Below, piece after piece: positions 54,589 through 64,000 of a DNA stretch of 64,000 nt. A program made the position numbers and the translations under genes. The stretch is from Acetobacterium sp. KB-1. GTDB lineage: Bacteria; Bacillota; Clostridia; Eubacteriales; Eubacteriaceae. The stretch is taken from contig NZ_CP030040.1 in NCBI RefSeq assembly GCF_003260995.1, positions 3,720,109-3,784,108 of the forward strand. Direction: 5' to 3'. The notes under the pieces were generated by a model. The model made no database searches, was not told the origin of the DNA, and worked only from the letters and a program-made list of their open reading frames with translations. The stretch's first letter is position 1. Each line of letters opens with the position of its first letter.

Positions 54589-56142
54589 ATGAGCAGAATC
54601 GTAAAGATATTTGATACCACCCTTCGAGATGGGGAACAGTCACCGGGTTGCAGTATGAACCTGAAAGAAAAATTAGAGATGGCGAAACAACTCGAACGTC
54701 TGAGAATTGACGTCATTGAAGCCGGATTTGCCATTGCATCGCCTGGTGATTTTGAGTCGGTTCAGTTGGTTGCTAATGAGATTAAAAATGCCACCGTGGC
54801 CAGTTTGGCCCGCAGTACGGAAAAAGATATAAGCACCGCCTATGAGGCGTTAAAAGGCGCCGTTAACCCCCGAATTCATTATTTTTTGGCGACCTCGGAT
54901 ATTCACATGGAGTACAAGCTGCGGATGTCACCGGAAGCGGTGCTGGAAAAAGCCATCGCAATGGGAAAATTCGCCAGAAATCTTTGCGGTGAGGTCGAGT
55001 TTTCTGCTGAAGACGCCTCCAGAACCCGGCCGGAGTTTTTATACCAGGTCTTAGAAGGGGTTATCAATCAGGGGGTTACCATTGTTAACGTCCCGGATAC
55101 GGTGGGTTATACTACCCCAGGTGAATATTTTAAGTTTATTGAGGGCATCCGCAACAACGTCCCCAATATTGACAAGGCGACTATTTCGGTTCATGTTCAT
55201 GATGATTTAGGTTTGGGTGTGGCCAACTCCTTAGCTGCCATTCAGGCCGGTGCCGGCCAGGTAGAGTGTACGGTTAACGGGATCGGCGAACGGGCAGGTA
55301 ATGCAGCGCTGGAAGAAATTGTGATGGCACTAAAAACCCGTCATGATGTTTACCAGGTGGATACCAATATCGATACCACTCAAATCTATCGCTCCAGTCG
55401 TTTATTATCTAAGCTTACTGGGGTTCGGGTACAGCCGAATAAAGCCATTGTCGGCGAAAATGCCTTTGCCCACGAATCGGGAATCCATCAACATGGAATG
55501 ATGGCCAATAAAGAAACCTATGAAATCATGACGCCGGAATCGATCGGCTTAAAAGAAAATAAAATGGTACTGGGTAAACACTCCGGTAAGCATGCTTTTG
55601 TGGATAAACTGACGTCCCTGGGCTATACCTTAAACGATGAAGAAGTTCTGGATTTATTCAGTCAGTTTAAGGTTCTGGCGGATAAGAAAAAAGTCATTTC
55701 TGATAAAGATATTCTGGCTTTGGTGGAACAAAAACAATTGGCGATTCCGGAAGTTTATTCCCTGGACCGTTTTGTCATTAGTACCGGGAACACCATTTCC
55801 ACCGCCGCGACCATCAGGCTTCGGAAAAATGGTGATCTCATCGAAGGGGTATCGCTGGCTGACGGACCGATTAGTGCCGGGTTTAAAGCCATTAGCGAAT
55901 TAGTCGACTGTGATCTGACCCTGATTGATTATGGGGTTACTGCCGTTACTGACGGAACTGACGCTCAGGGCGAAGCTCAGGTGAAAATATCTGACGGCAC
56001 CAATGTCTACCATGGTCGGGGACTGAGTACTGACATCATCGATGCCAGTTTAAAAGCTTATGTGGACGCTGTCAACCAGATGCACTATATAAAAGACAGC
56101 CAAAGTAAAGAAAGTAAGGAACAAGAAAGTAAGAATTCGTGA
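54589..56142 (+). CDS. leuA: 2-isopropylmalate synthase
   Basis: Condenses acetyl-CoA and 2-oxoisovalerate, first committed step to leucine. DTTLRDGEQSPGCSM at the N-terminus and HVHDDLGLGVANS (near residue 202) are the HMGL-type catalytic motifs; the C-terminal LeuA dimerisation/allosteric domain covers about 390-505. 517 residues, long form. The tail is Ser/Lys/Glu-rich. TAGGAGGAG ribosome site. Confidence 0.95.
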   Translation: MSRIVKIFDTTLRDGEQSPGCSMNLKEKLEMAKQLERLRIDVIEAGFAIASPGDFESVQLVANEIKNATVASLARSTEKDISTAYEALKGAVNPRIHYFLATSDIHMEYKLRMSPEAVLEKAIAMGKFARNLCGEVEFSAEDASRTRPEFLYQVLEGVINQGVTIVNVPDTVGYTTPGEYFKFIEGIRNNVPNIDKATISVHVHDDLGLGVANSLAAIQAGAGQVECTVNGIGERAGNAALEEIVMALKTRHDVYQVDTNIDTTQIYRSSRLLSKLTGVRVQPNKAIVGENAFAHESGIHQHGMMANKETYEIMTPESIGLKENKMVLGKHSGKHAFVDKLTSLGYTLNDEEVLDLFSQFKVLADKKKVISDKDILALVEQKQLAIPEVYSLDRFVISTGNTISTAATIRLRKNGDLIEGVSLADGPISAGFKAISELVDCDLTLIDYGVTAVTDGTDAQGEAQVKISDGTNVYHGRGLSTDIIDASLKAYVDAVNQMHYIKDSQSKESKEQESKNS

Positions 56143-56160
56143 TAAGGGAGGGAAACTAAA

Positions 56161-57744
56161 ATGTCAGAAAAAATATTGGTCTTTGATTCAACACTCAGAG
56201 ACGGGGCTCAGGCCGAGGGAATCTCTTTCTCAGTTGAAGACAAAATCCGCGTGGTGGAAACGCTGGATAAAATGGGGATTGATTATATTGAAGCCGGAAA
56301 CCCCGGTTCGAATCCAAAAGACATTGAGTTTTTTAATCGGATTAAAGGTATCCAATTGAAACATGCTAAGCTGGTGGCCTTTGGCAGCACCAGACGGGGC
56401 GGCATTGCTGTAGAGGATGATGCCAATCTAAGGGCAATCCTGGAAACAGAGACCCCGGGGGTAGCCATCTTTGGTAAAAGCTGGACCTTCCACATCACGG
56501 ATATTATTAAAACGACGCTGGCCGAAAATCTGAAAATGATCGAAGAAACGATGGCCTATTTAAAGGCTCAGGGCAAAGACGTGACCTTTGATGCCGAGCA
56601 TTTCTTTGATGGTTATAAAAACGATCCGGCCTATGCCATCGAAGCCCTGCTGGCAGCCCAGCAAGGGGGAGCCGATTGTCTGGCTCTCTGCGATACCAAC
56701 GGTGGCACCCTGACGCATGAAATTCAGGAAATTGTCACCGATGTGAAAAAGAAATTAAAAATTCCGCTGGGGATTCATTGCCATAATGACAGCGGTCTGG
56801 CCGTGGCTAACTCACTGATGGCTGTTCATGCCGGGGCCCGTCAGGTTCAGGGAACCTTCCTGGGCTATGGTGAACGCTGTGGAAATGCCAATCTGGCGAC
56901 CATCATTCCAAATCTTCAGCTAAAAATGGGCTTTCACTGTCTGGCGGATGCTGAACTTGCAAAGCTGACATCTTCTGCGATTCGGATTGCCGAGATTTCT
57001 AACTATGCTCTTACTGGGCGCGAACCTTTTGTGGGGAAATCAGCCTTTGCCCACAAGGGTGGCATGCATATTGATGCGGTTATGAAGAACCCGGCTTCCT
57101 TCGAGCATGTCTCACCAGAGGCGGTGGGAAATGAACGACGGATTTTAATGTCCGAGGTTTCTGGTCGCAGTACGATCATTCAGCTGATGAACGAAGTAGA
57201 CCCGAGTCTGACCAAGAAATCCAAAGAAACCACGCGCGTGATGGATCGCATTAAAGAGTTGGAGTACCAGGGGTATCAGTTTGAAGGCGCCGAAAGCAGC
57301 ATCAAGCTTCTGATTCGCAAGGAACTGGGGCTGCACAAGCCGTTCTTCACGCTAGAAGATTTTAAAACTATCGGGGAACAGACCCACACCAAGGATGCTC
57401 TCAGTTCCTCTGCCGTGGTAAAAATCAATGTCGATGGTCAATCGGAAATCAATGCCGCCGAAGGCGACGGCCCGGTCAATGCCCTCGATAAGGCGCTTAG
57501 AAAAGCGCTGGAAGTTTTTTATCCAAAAATCAGCGAGGTGCGCCTCACCGACTTTAAAGTTCGGGTCATCGATTCAAAGTCCGCTACCGCCTCCAAGGTT
57601 CGGGTTTTAATTGAGAGTTCCGACGGGGTCGACATCTGGACCAATGTCGGAGTTTCTACCGATATTATTGAAGCTAGTCTGATCGCTCTGATCGACTCGA
57701 TTGAGTACAAGTTGTTAAATGATGAGGAACGGGAGCAATATTAG
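56161..57744 (+). CDS. cimA: (R)-citramalate synthase
   Basis: 527-residue LeuA paralogue. DSTLRDGAQAEGISFS and the GNPGSNPKD segment near residue 42 distinguish CimA from LeuA. It condenses acetyl-CoA and pyruvate to citramalate, giving 2-oxobutyrate for isoleucine without threonine deaminase, a route known in several anaerobes. C-terminal regulatory domain about 400-515. GGAGGG ribosome site 18 bases after leuA. Confidence 0.93.
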   Translation: MSEKILVFDSTLRDGAQAEGISFSVEDKIRVVETLDKMGIDYIEAGNPGSNPKDIEFFNRIKGIQLKHAKLVAFGSTRRGGIAVEDDANLRAILETETPGVAIFGKSWTFHITDIIKTTLAENLKMIEETMAYLKAQGKDVTFDAEHFFDGYKNDPAYAIEALLAAQQGGADCLALCDTNGGTLTHEIQEIVTDVKKKLKIPLGIHCHNDSGLAVANSLMAVHAGARQVQGTFLGYGERCGNANLATIIPNLQLKMGFHCLADAELAKLTSSAIRIAEISNYALTGREPFVGKSAFAHKGGMHIDAVMKNPASFEHVSPEAVGNERRILMSEVSGRSTIIQLMNEVDPSLTKKSKETTRVMDRIKELEYQGYQFEGAESSIKLLIRKELGLHKPFFTLEDFKTIGEQTHTKDALSSSAVVKINVDGQSEINAAEGDGPVNALDKALRKALEVFYPKISEVRLTDFKVRVIDSKSATASKVRVLIESSDGVDIWTNVGVSTDIIEASLIALIDSIEYKLLNDEEREQY

Positions 57745-57762
57745 ACAAAACGATTCGTATCG

Positions 57763-57794
57763 GTTTGTAGGGGCGGTTATTAACCGCCCGCAAA
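57763..57794 (+). repeat. Dispersed palindromic repeat, copy 3 (cimA-leuB junction)
   Basis: GTTTGTAGGGGCGGTTATTA then ACCGCCCGCAAA; GGCGGTTA/TAACCGCC stem. Starts 18 bases after the cimA stop. Confidence 0.82.
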
Positions 57795-57829
57795 TGCCTA
57801 AAAATACGTAAACATAATAAGGAGAACAA

Positions 57830-58987
57830 ATGGATTATAAAATAGCCGTAATTCCCGGAGACGGAATCGGCCCTGAAATTGTCGGGGCCAGTATCAAGGT
57901 TTTAGATAAAATTGCCGAAAAGTTCAACCACACCTTTAATTATACCGAAGTGTTGGCCGGTGGTGCTGCCATAGATGCCTGTGATAACCCGTTGCCTCAG
58001 GAAACTGTGGACATCTGTTTAGACAGCGATGCCGTTTTACTAGGGGCCCTGGGTGGACCAAAGTGGGACAACCTTCCCGGTGACAAACGACCAGAAGCCG
58101 GTTTGTTGGGCCTGCGAAAAAGCCTGGGCCTGTATGCCAACCTGAGACCAGCCATCCTTTATGAAGAATTAAAAGCCGCTTGTCCCTTAAAACCGGAAAT
58201 CATTGGCGAAGGCCTCGACATTATGGTGGTTCGGGAGCTGACCGGAGATGTTTATTTTGGTGAAAAAGGCCGGGACGGCGATTTTGCGGCTTGGGATATC
58301 ATGAAATACACCCGGCCGGAAGTTTTGCGGATTGCCAAAAAAGCCTTTGAAATTGCCATGAAGCGTGATAAAAAAGTGACCAATGTGGATAAAGCTAATG
58401 TTCTGGAAGTTTCCCGTTTCTGGAGAAGCTGTGTCGAAGAAGTGGCCAAGGATTATCCCGAGGTCGAACTAAACCATTTATATGTTGATAATGCTGCCAT
58501 GCAACTGGTTATCAACCCCAAACAGTTTGATGTCATTGTTACGGGTAACCTTTTTGGTGATATCTTATCTGACGAGGCCAGCATGATTACCGGTTCGATC
58601 GGAATGCTGCCATCAGCCAGTATGGCCGATGGTAAATTCGGAATGTTTGAACCCATCCATGGTTCCGCTCCGGATATTGCGAATCAGGACAAGGCCAACC
58701 CCATTCATGGTTCCGCTCCGGATATTGCGAATCAGGACAAGGCCAACCCCATTCATGGTTCCGCTCCGGATATTGCGAATCAGGACAAGGCCAACCCCAT
58801 TGCGACGATCGTATCCGTGGCGATGATGTTGCGTTACTCCCTGGATCTGATTGCCGAAGCCGATGCCATCGAAGCCGCTGTAAAAAAAACCCTGGCTCAA
58901 GGCTATCGCACCGGTGATATCTTCTCAGCCGGGATGGCCCTGGTAGGCACCACTCAAATGGGTCAAAAAATTATCGATAATTTATAA
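57830..58987 (+). CDS. leuB: 3-isopropylmalate dehydrogenase with internal 16-residue triplication
   Basis: Oxidative decarboxylation of 3-isopropylmalate with NAD. N-terminal [14 protein letters not shown], substrate-site [10 protein letters not shown] near residue 137 and [20 protein letters not shown] near 243 are all present. The NAD-binding segment HGSAPDIA...ANP, single in homologues, occurs three times in tandem: residues 275-322 are three 16-residue units ([16 protein letters not shown]). Total 385 residues; without two units it is 353, the family norm. Frame is kept. AAGGAGAA ribosome site. Confidence 0.93.
   Translation: MDYKIAVIPGDGIGPEIVGASIKVLDKIAEKFNHTFNYTEVLAGGAAIDACDNPLPQETVDICLDSDAVLLGALGGPKWDNLPGDKRPEAGLLGLRKSLGLYANLRPAILYEELKAACPLKPEIIGEGLDIMVVRELTGDVYFGEKGRDGDFAAWDIMKYTRPEVLRIAKKAFEIAMKRDKKVTNVDKANVLEVSRFWRSCVEEVAKDYPEVELNHLYVDNAAMQLVINPKQFDVIVTGNLFGDILSDEASMITGSIGMLPSASMADGKFGMFEPIHGSAPDIANQDKANPIHGSAPDIANQDKANPIHGSAPDIANQDKANPIATIVSVAMMLRYSLDLIAEADAIEAAVKKTLAQGYRTGDIFSAGMALVGTTQMGQKIIDNL
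58652..58795 (+). repeat. Three tandem 48-bp repeats inside leuB
   Basis: Units start at 58652, 58700 and 58748. Units 2 and 3 are identical; unit 1 differs only at 58657 (C for T). The base T at that position also follows the array (CCCATTGCG), which fits an origin by slippage between two CCCAT copies. Confidence 0.97.
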
Positions 58988-58997
58988 AAGATTTATG

Positions 58998-59030
58998 GTT
59001 TGCAGGGGCGGTTATTAACTGCCCGCAAAC
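58998..59030 (+). repeat. Dispersed palindromic repeat, copy 4 (leuB-ilvD junction)
   Basis: GTTTGCAGGGGCGGTTATTA then ACTGCCCGCAAAC; differs from copy 3 at few positions. Starts 11 bases after the leuB stop. Confidence 0.82.
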
Positions 59031-59064
59031 GACAAGATCAAAACCACAAAAGAAAGGATATCAA

Positions 59065-60729
59065 ATGAAAAGTGATCGTGTAAAAAAAGGCGTCGAAACG
59101 ACTCCCCAGCGTTCTTTATTTAAAGCTATGGGTTATATCGACGAAGAACTGGAGCAACCCTTAATCGGTGTAGTCAATTCCTTTAATGAAATCATTCCTG
59201 GACATATTCATTTAAATACCATTACTAAAGCTGTCAAAGAAGGGGTACGGATGGCTGGGGGAACCCCCATCGAATTTCCAGCCATCGGCGTTTGCGATGG
59301 GATTGCCATGGGTCATGTGGGGATGAAATACTCGTTGGCGTCCCGGGAACTGATTGCCGATTCAATTGAAGTCATGGCCACTGCTCATTCTCTTGATGCG
59401 CTGGTTTTGATTCCCAACTGCGATAAGGTTGTTCCCGGCATGCTGATGGCGGCAGCGCGGATCAATATTCCTACTGTAATCGTCAGTGGTGGGCCAATGC
59501 TCACCGGTAAAGCGGTCGGACAAAAGGACACGGACTTAAATACCGCCTTTGAAGCGGTGGGAGCTTTTAATGCCGGCAAAATTGATGAAAAAGAGCTTAA
59601 ATCCTTTGAAGATTCTGTTTGCCCCGGCTGTGGTTCCTGTTCTGGGATGTTTACTGCCAACAGCATGAACTGCCTGACCGAAGTGTTGGGGATGGGTCTG
59701 CCTGGCAACGGCACCATTCCCGCTGTTTTTGCTGAACGGGTGCGGCTAGCTAAAAAAGCCGGGATTCAGGTGATGGAAATGTGGAAACGGGATATTAAAC
59801 CCCAGGATATAATGACGGATGCAAACTTTAGAAATGCCCTGGCCTGCGATATGGCCCTGGGTTGTTCCACCAACAGTATCCTCCATCTACCAGCCATCGC
59901 TAACGAAGCTGGGGTCTGCATTGATCTTCAGGAAGTCAACGAGATTTCTGCCAAAACTCCGCATCTGTGCAAGCTGGCACCAGCCGGAAATCACCATCTG
60001 GAAGACTTGTACTATGCCGGTGGCATTCAGGCTGTGATGAAAACGCTGGCCGATGCCAATCTGATTGATACCAGCCTGATGACAGTAACCGGCAAAACAA
60101 TTGCTGAAAACTTGATCGGTGTCTTTAATAAAAACCCGGAGGTTATTCGACCTTTGGAAAACCCCTATAGCCTTACCGGTGGTCTGGCCGTGCTCTTTGG
60201 TAACCTGGCCCCAGACGGCGGCGTGGTAAAACAAGGGGCGGTAGCGCCGGAGATGCTAAAACATAAAGGCCCAGCCCGGGTGTTTAACTCTGAAGAAGAA
60301 GCGACGAGCGCCATTAAAGCCGGCAAAATTGTAGCTGGTGATGTGGTGATTATCCGCTATGAAGGTCCTAAAGGCGGTCCGGGAATGCGGGAAATGCTGT
60401 TCCCAACCTCCGCTATTGCTGGTATGGGCTTAGATAAAGAGGTGGCCTTAATCACCGACGGCCGTTTCTCTGGAGCTACCCGCGGTGCCTGCATCGGACA
60501 TGTCTCCCCTGAAGCCGCCGCCGGCGGCACCATCGGCCTGATCGAAGAAGGGGATATTATTGCCATTGATATTGTCAATCGTTCCCTTGCTGTAAAGGTG
60601 GATGATGCCGTGCTGGCCAAGCGTAAAGCGGCCTGGGTTCCACTGGAACCAAAAATAAAAACCGGCTATCTGTCCCGTTACGCCAGACTGGTAACTTCGG
60701 CCTCCACCGGTGCCGTCTTTGAAAAATAA
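59065..60729 (+). CDS. ilvD: Dihydroxy-acid dehydratase
   Basis: Fe-S dehydratase making 2-oxoisovalerate and 2-oxo-3-methylvalerate. Cluster Cys residues are visible in [11 protein letters not shown] (near residue 116) and [19 protein letters not shown] (near 188). 554 residues, normal. GAAAGGAT ribosome site. The C-terminal half has [11 protein letters not shown] and [11 protein letters not shown]. Confidence 0.96.
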   Translation: MKSDRVKKGVETTPQRSLFKAMGYIDEELEQPLIGVVNSFNEIIPGHIHLNTITKAVKEGVRMAGGTPIEFPAIGVCDGIAMGHVGMKYSLASRELIADSIEVMATAHSLDALVLIPNCDKVVPGMLMAAARINIPTVIVSGGPMLTGKAVGQKDTDLNTAFEAVGAFNAGKIDEKELKSFEDSVCPGCGSCSGMFTANSMNCLTEVLGMGLPGNGTIPAVFAERVRLAKKAGIQVMEMWKRDIKPQDIMTDANFRNALACDMALGCSTNSILHLPAIANEAGVCIDLQEVNEISAKTPHLCKLAPAGNHHLEDLYYAGGIQAVMKTLADANLIDTSLMTVTGKTIAENLIGVFNKNPEVIRPLENPYSLTGGLAVLFGNLAPDGGVVKQGAVAPEMLKHKGPARVFNSEEEATSAIKAGKIVAGDVVIIRYEGPKGGPGMREMLFPTSAIAGMGLDKEVALITDGRFSGATRGACIGHVSPEAAAGGTIGLIEEGDIIAIDIVNRSLAVKVDDAVLAKRKAAWVPLEPKIKTGYLSRYARLVTSASTGAVFEK

Positions 60730-60750
60730 ACAATCAATGTTTTATATAAA

Positions 60751-60787
60751 GGGTTGCAGTGGCGGGTACGACCCACCCCTACAACCC
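60751..60787 (+). repeat. Dispersed palindromic repeat, copy 5 (ilvD-ilvB junction)
   Basis: GGGTTGCAGTGGCGGGT, ACG, ACCCACCCCTACAACCC: 17-base arms with several mismatches. The most divergent copy. Confidence 0.72.
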
Positions 60788-60824
60788 TATAAATCTCAAC
60801 CAATAGCAGAAAGGAAGTGAAAAT

Positions 60825-62486
60825 TTGAATAACAAAGAATTATTATTAGGATCGGAGATCACCGTCCGATGTCTGGAAGAACAGGGGATCAAACATGTTT
60901 TTTCATTCCCCGGTGGCGTTGTGATTCCATTATTCGATGCCTTTTATCGGCTTGATCACGAGATTACCCAAATTGGCCCCTGTCACGAACAAAATGGTGT
61001 CCATGCTGCTGACGGCTATGCCAGAACCAGTGATACGGTAGGAGTCGCGATTACGACTTCCGGACCGGGTGCAACCAATGCCATCACTGGGATTGCCAAT
61101 GCCTATCTGGATTCCGTGCCGCTGGTTGTGATTACCGGACAGGTTGCTTCACCTTTGCTGGGCAAGGATTCCTTCCAGGAAATTGATATCAGTAGCGTGA
61201 CTATGCAGATTACCAAGCACAATTATCTGGTTACCCATGTAGAAGACCTGGCCGATACCATCCGGGAGGCCTTTGTTATCGCTCAGTCCGGACGACCCGG
61301 TCCAGTTGTAATCGATATTCCCAAAGACATCTTTCTGACCAAAACCGGATACCATAAAATGTTTATTCCAAAGCTGCGTCAGATCTATCCGGATATTAAA
61401 GAAGCAAAGATATTAGAAGCGGTTACCGCCATTAATGCGGCCAAACGCCCAGTCATTTATGCTGGTGGCGGAGTGATTAAATCCAAGGCGCATGAAGAAC
61501 TATTGGCCTTTGCCGAAAAAGCCGGAATTCCGGTGGCCAACTCCTTAATGGGATTAGGCGGCATTCCCCGAGATCATGAACTTTCGCTGGGATTAGTGGG
61601 TATGCATGGCTTCCAGGAAACGAATCTGGCAGTCATCAACTCCGATCTGCTCATTGCCATCGGTGCCCGGTTTAGTGATCGCGTCACTGGCAATTGCGAT
61701 GCCTTTGTCCGCAATAAAACGATTATCCACATTGATGTTGATCCCACTGAATTTGCTAAAAATATTCCGGCTGAAATTCAGATTCAGGGAAATATTAAAG
61801 ATGTATTGCCCTTATTGACTAAAGACATTGAAGAAAAATCCTATCCGGAATGGTATGAAAAAATTGAAAACTGGATCATCCCCTGTACTGAGAAAGGTGA
61901 TTATCATCCCAAAAATATTCTTAATACCATCAACGCTGCTTATCCGGAATCCTTTGTGGTGACCGAGGTCGGGCAGCATCAGATGTGGGTGGGACAGTAC
62001 TGGAATGTCTTGCGTCCGGCGCAATTTATAACCTCCGGCGGCTTAGGGACCATGGGTTATGGTCTGGGGGCTTCGATCGGCGTCAAACTGGCCAATCCCG
62101 ATGCGGATGTGTTGCTAATTGCCGGAGACGGCAGTTTTCGAATGAACTGTCAGGAACTGATTACTGTCAGCAAGTACCAGATCCCCTTAAAAATCTTCCT
62201 GTTTGACAATGAGTCATTGGGGATGGTACGACAATGGCAGAAGCTCTTCAGTGATAAACGTTATGCCCAAACTGATATTGTTCAATGCACTGATTACATC
62301 ATGCTGGCGGCGGCTAGCGGAATCCCCGGCTACAAGGTAACTAATATGGCTGAGCTGGAAGAAACCCTAGAGGCGATCAAAGATCAACCCGGGCCACTGC
62401 TTGTCCATGTCAAGATTTCCAACGAAGAAGGGGTTTACCCGATCGTCCCGGCGGGCTGTGCGATTGATGAAATTTATTACGAATAG
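60825..62486 (+). CDS. ilvB: Acetolactate synthase large subunit
   Basis: ThDP- and FAD-dependent condensation of pyruvate (to acetolactate) or pyruvate with 2-oxobutyrate. Catalytic Glu in GPCHEQNGVHAADGYAR near residue 49; ThDP motif GDGSFRMNCQEL...DNESLGM near 435-465. 553 residues. TTG start behind AAAGGAAG. No ilvN regulatory subunit follows; the next element is a terminator. Confidence 0.95.
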   Translation: MNNKELLLGSEITVRCLEEQGIKHVFSFPGGVVIPLFDAFYRLDHEITQIGPCHEQNGVHAADGYARTSDTVGVAITTSGPGATNAITGIANAYLDSVPLVVITGQVASPLLGKDSFQEIDISSVTMQITKHNYLVTHVEDLADTIREAFVIAQSGRPGPVVIDIPKDIFLTKTGYHKMFIPKLRQIYPDIKEAKILEAVTAINAAKRPVIYAGGGVIKSKAHEELLAFAEKAGIPVANSLMGLGGIPRDHELSLGLVGMHGFQETNLAVINSDLLIAIGARFSDRVTGNCDAFVRNKTIIHIDVDPTEFAKNIPAEIQIQGNIKDVLPLLTKDIEEKSYPEWYEKIENWIIPCTEKGDYHPKNILNTINAAYPESFVVTEVGQHQMWVGQYWNVLRPAQFITSGGLGTMGYGLGASIGVKLANPDADVLLIAGDGSFRMNCQELITVSKYQIPLKIFLFDNESLGMVRQWQKLFSDKRYAQTDIVQCTDYIMLAAASGIPGYKVTNMAELEETLEAIKDQPGPLLVHVKISNEEGVYPIVPAGCAIDEIYYE

Positions 62487-62501
62487 TAGCATAGTATGAA
62501 C

Positions 62502-62540
62502 AAAAATCACCGTGATTTAGCATATTGCGGTGATTTTTTT
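62502..62540 (+). terminator. Terminator of the ilv-leu operon
   Basis: AAAAATCACCG (62502-62512) and CGGTGATTTTT (from 62528) arms with a seven-T run, 16 bases after ilvB. Confidence 0.88.
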
Positions 62541-62871
62541 GTATTTCAATTAGTATCTTTATTAAAGTGGCGGCAGGCAGTTTTAAAATCGCAGTGTAAC
62601 AGTTCTAATAAATATTAATTCTCACTAAATAACGATAGTTTTTTGCGAGCAAACATTGTATAATACAAATTGGTACGAAAAAAGCATCTTTTATTTTATG
62701 ATAAAAGACATGACTATTTGGCAGAAAAAGTTGCTAAAAAACTATTGAAGTCTGAAAGGAGCGACAATTTAATCTAACAATAAGAAGATTAGTGATAGTT
62801 AAAAATAATTTCACAAGGACTTTTTTACAAAATTACTATCTTAATTATTTCAACAAAAGGAGCAAAGTTAT
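62541..62871 (+). other. Intergenic region before the chemoreceptor gene
   Basis: A TATAAT at 62659-62664 lacks a good -35 at the right distance. I compared the stretch with the c-di-GMP riboswitch pattern and found no match; no small ORF with a ribosome site stands out. Confidence 0.4.
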
Positions 62872-64000
62872 ATGAAATGGATTTATGATATGAAGATCAC
62901 CAGGAAACTTGTCACCAGTTTTCTACTTGTATCTTTTGTAGCGGGTATTGTAGGATTGATTGGGGTTGTTAATCTACTTAAGGTCAATGTAACATATATT
63001 GAGACTTACAACAATGTCACAACTGCTCATATGAGCACGGGAAATTTGCTTTCAAGTATAGAAAAAATGAAGTATGAATTAGTTGATATGATTCTAGAAT
63101 AGGATACAAATGAGATTAAAAAAGATGCTGAAGATATTGTCGCAAATAAAGAAATTATCAGTAATGCTTTGGACGAATTTGAAGCGACAATTGTAAAAGA
63201 CGAAGTGAGATTAGAGTTTGATCAGCTTAAAACAAGCATCGCTGAAATTGAAAAACAAATTGACAATGTAGCAAGTCTAGCTTTGGAAAATAAGGACGAA
63301 GAAGCGTTGGCTATGCTAGATGAAGCTGGGGCACTGACAGTATCTTTTGAAACAGCTACTTCGGATATGGGGGATCTTATCAAAATGAAAGCTGAGTCTG
63401 GAGAGGCCCAGATCAGCGAAAACACTGGTGCCACTAATGCCTCAGTTACCCTTATGGCGGTGATCACAATCTTGGGGATGATCTTTGCCATTACTTTGGG
63501 GATCTTCTTAAGTAGGATTATTGGAAAACCGATTCAAAAGGTTTCAGAGAATCTAAAAGAGATGAACCTGGGACATTTTGCGATACGTCTTAAAATGAAT
63601 CGAAACGATGAAATCGGGGAAATGGCGGATGCCATGGATACCTTCTCAGAGAGCATCCAGACGGTGATTGTAGGAACTTTAAACAATGTGTCTGCTGGCG
63701 ATGTCAGCGCTGATATTATGCTAAGGGATGATCAGGATGAATTGGCACCAGCACTTAAACGGATCATCGAAACTATACGTGCCTTAATCGACGAAGCAAA
63801 TAGGCTTTCTGTTGCCGCAATAGAAGGAAGATTGAGCACGAGAGGGGACGCAGATCGATTTACCGGTGGTTATAAGCAGATTGTTGAAGGCGTCAATGCC
63901 ACTCTGGATGCGGTGGTTGGTCCACTGAATCTGGCCGCCGACTATGTCGAACAGATCAGTCGAGGTATTATCCCCGAAAAAATCACAGATTCCTACAATG
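62872..64000 (+). pseudogene. Methyl-accepting chemotaxis protein interrupted by in-frame TAG (3' partial)
   Basis: AAAGGAG precedes ATG 62872. The first 76 codons encode a membrane anchor (about 11-34) and the start of a four-helix-bundle sensor domain, ending MILE, then TAG at 63100-63102. The same frame continues without another stop to the window end: DTNEIKKDAEDIVANKEIIS, a second membrane helix (codons about 185-210), then HAMP-like repeats with RNDEIGEMADAMDTF and DRFTGGYKQIVEGVNATLDAVV. One C-to-T change of CAG would create the stop. The signalling tip lies beyond the window. Nonsense mutation is the simplest reading; read-through cannot be excluded. Confidence 0.85.

Noticed and set aside
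58613-58900. Open frames on both strands across the leuB repeats, one with a repetitive antisense peptide
   Set aside because: They arise because the 48-bp unit is a multiple of three and contains no stops in those frames; no ribosome sites, and leuB explains the region.
62541-62871. A c-di-GMP (GEMM) riboswitch ahead of the chemoreceptor gene
   Set aside because: The position is suggestive, but the conserved GEMM core sequences are not present.
63100-63102. TAG as pyrrolysine in the chemoreceptor
   Set aside because: Kept only as an alternative: no pyl genes are in the window, TAG ends many normal genes here, and chemoreceptors are not known Pyl proteins.

Overview
The window looks like chromosome of a Gram-positive Clostridia member, most probably an acetogen of the Acetobacterium/Eubacteriaceae type. 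The signs are the cluster xseA-xseB-ispA-tlyA-nadK-argR-recN, strong Shine-Dalgarno sites with frequent TTG/GTG starts, a PduL-type phosphotransacylase, a T-box leader, pyruvate phosphate dikinase with its regulator, and an ECF transporter S-component. This assignment is an inference; no rRNA, tRNA, CRISPR array, prophage or intact transposase was seen.

Layout. 1-7041: a tightly packed co-oriented cluster (TsaD-like partial gene, exonuclease VII, prenyl synthase, TlyA methyltransferase, NAD kinase, ArgR, RecN); dxs, often found here, is absent. 7106-8460: pduL and lgt. 8533-13591: comM, a DMT exporter, an MFS transporter with a possible Cys-codon leader peptide, and a TetR regulator. 13739-21099: arginine biosynthesis as two divergent units, argGH (minus) and argCJBD (plus), around an intergenic region with ArgR-type operators. 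21207-25542: two OmpR-type two-component systems, divergently arranged. 25682-31169: trmL, a flippase-like membrane protein, class I fumarase subunits with an aminotransferase, and a LacI-type regulator. 31305-36682: a TraB-family membrane protein, an amino-acid ABC transporter, a PHP phosphatase and ComEA. 36806-42029: ccpN-like regulator, PPDK regulator, ppdK, galE. 42036-48989: ArsR plus CoA-disulfide reductase/rhodanese, an AT-rich orphan membrane protein, a split ThrE exporter, coaBC and a PanT-like S-component. 49012-53004: an ABC ATPase remnant, a secreted 5'-nucleotidase-like protein, tadA and a DUF362 ferredoxin-like protein. 53067-62486: a T-box-controlled branched-chain amino acid operon ilvC-leuA-cimA-leuB-ilvD-ilvB. 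62872-64000: a chemoreceptor gene interrupted by an in-frame TAG and cut by the window end.

How the parts fit. ArgR made at 4.8 kb is the natural repressor of the divergent arg units at 16.4 kb. The ilv/leu operon makes leucine and valine precursors and, through CimA, isoleucine from pyruvate and acetyl-CoA; a T-box with a probable Leu specifier gates it. CcpN-like, PpsR and PPDK form a pyruvate/PEP control module.

The most unusual observations are an exact in-frame 48-bp triplication inside the NAD-binding segment of leuB; the amber codon in the chemoreceptor; a tadA gene whose best start is a non-canonical ATC behind a perfect Shine-Dalgarno sequence; five related palindromic repeats confined to 51-61 kb, one in each of three successive operon junctions; a 19-codon ORF with three consecutive Cys codons ahead of the MFS gene; and several perfect inverted repeats overlapping promoters. 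I found no clearly new multi-gene system; the leader-peptide/MFS/TetR locus and the isolated gene at 44.4-45.5 kb are the best candidates for undescribed biology.
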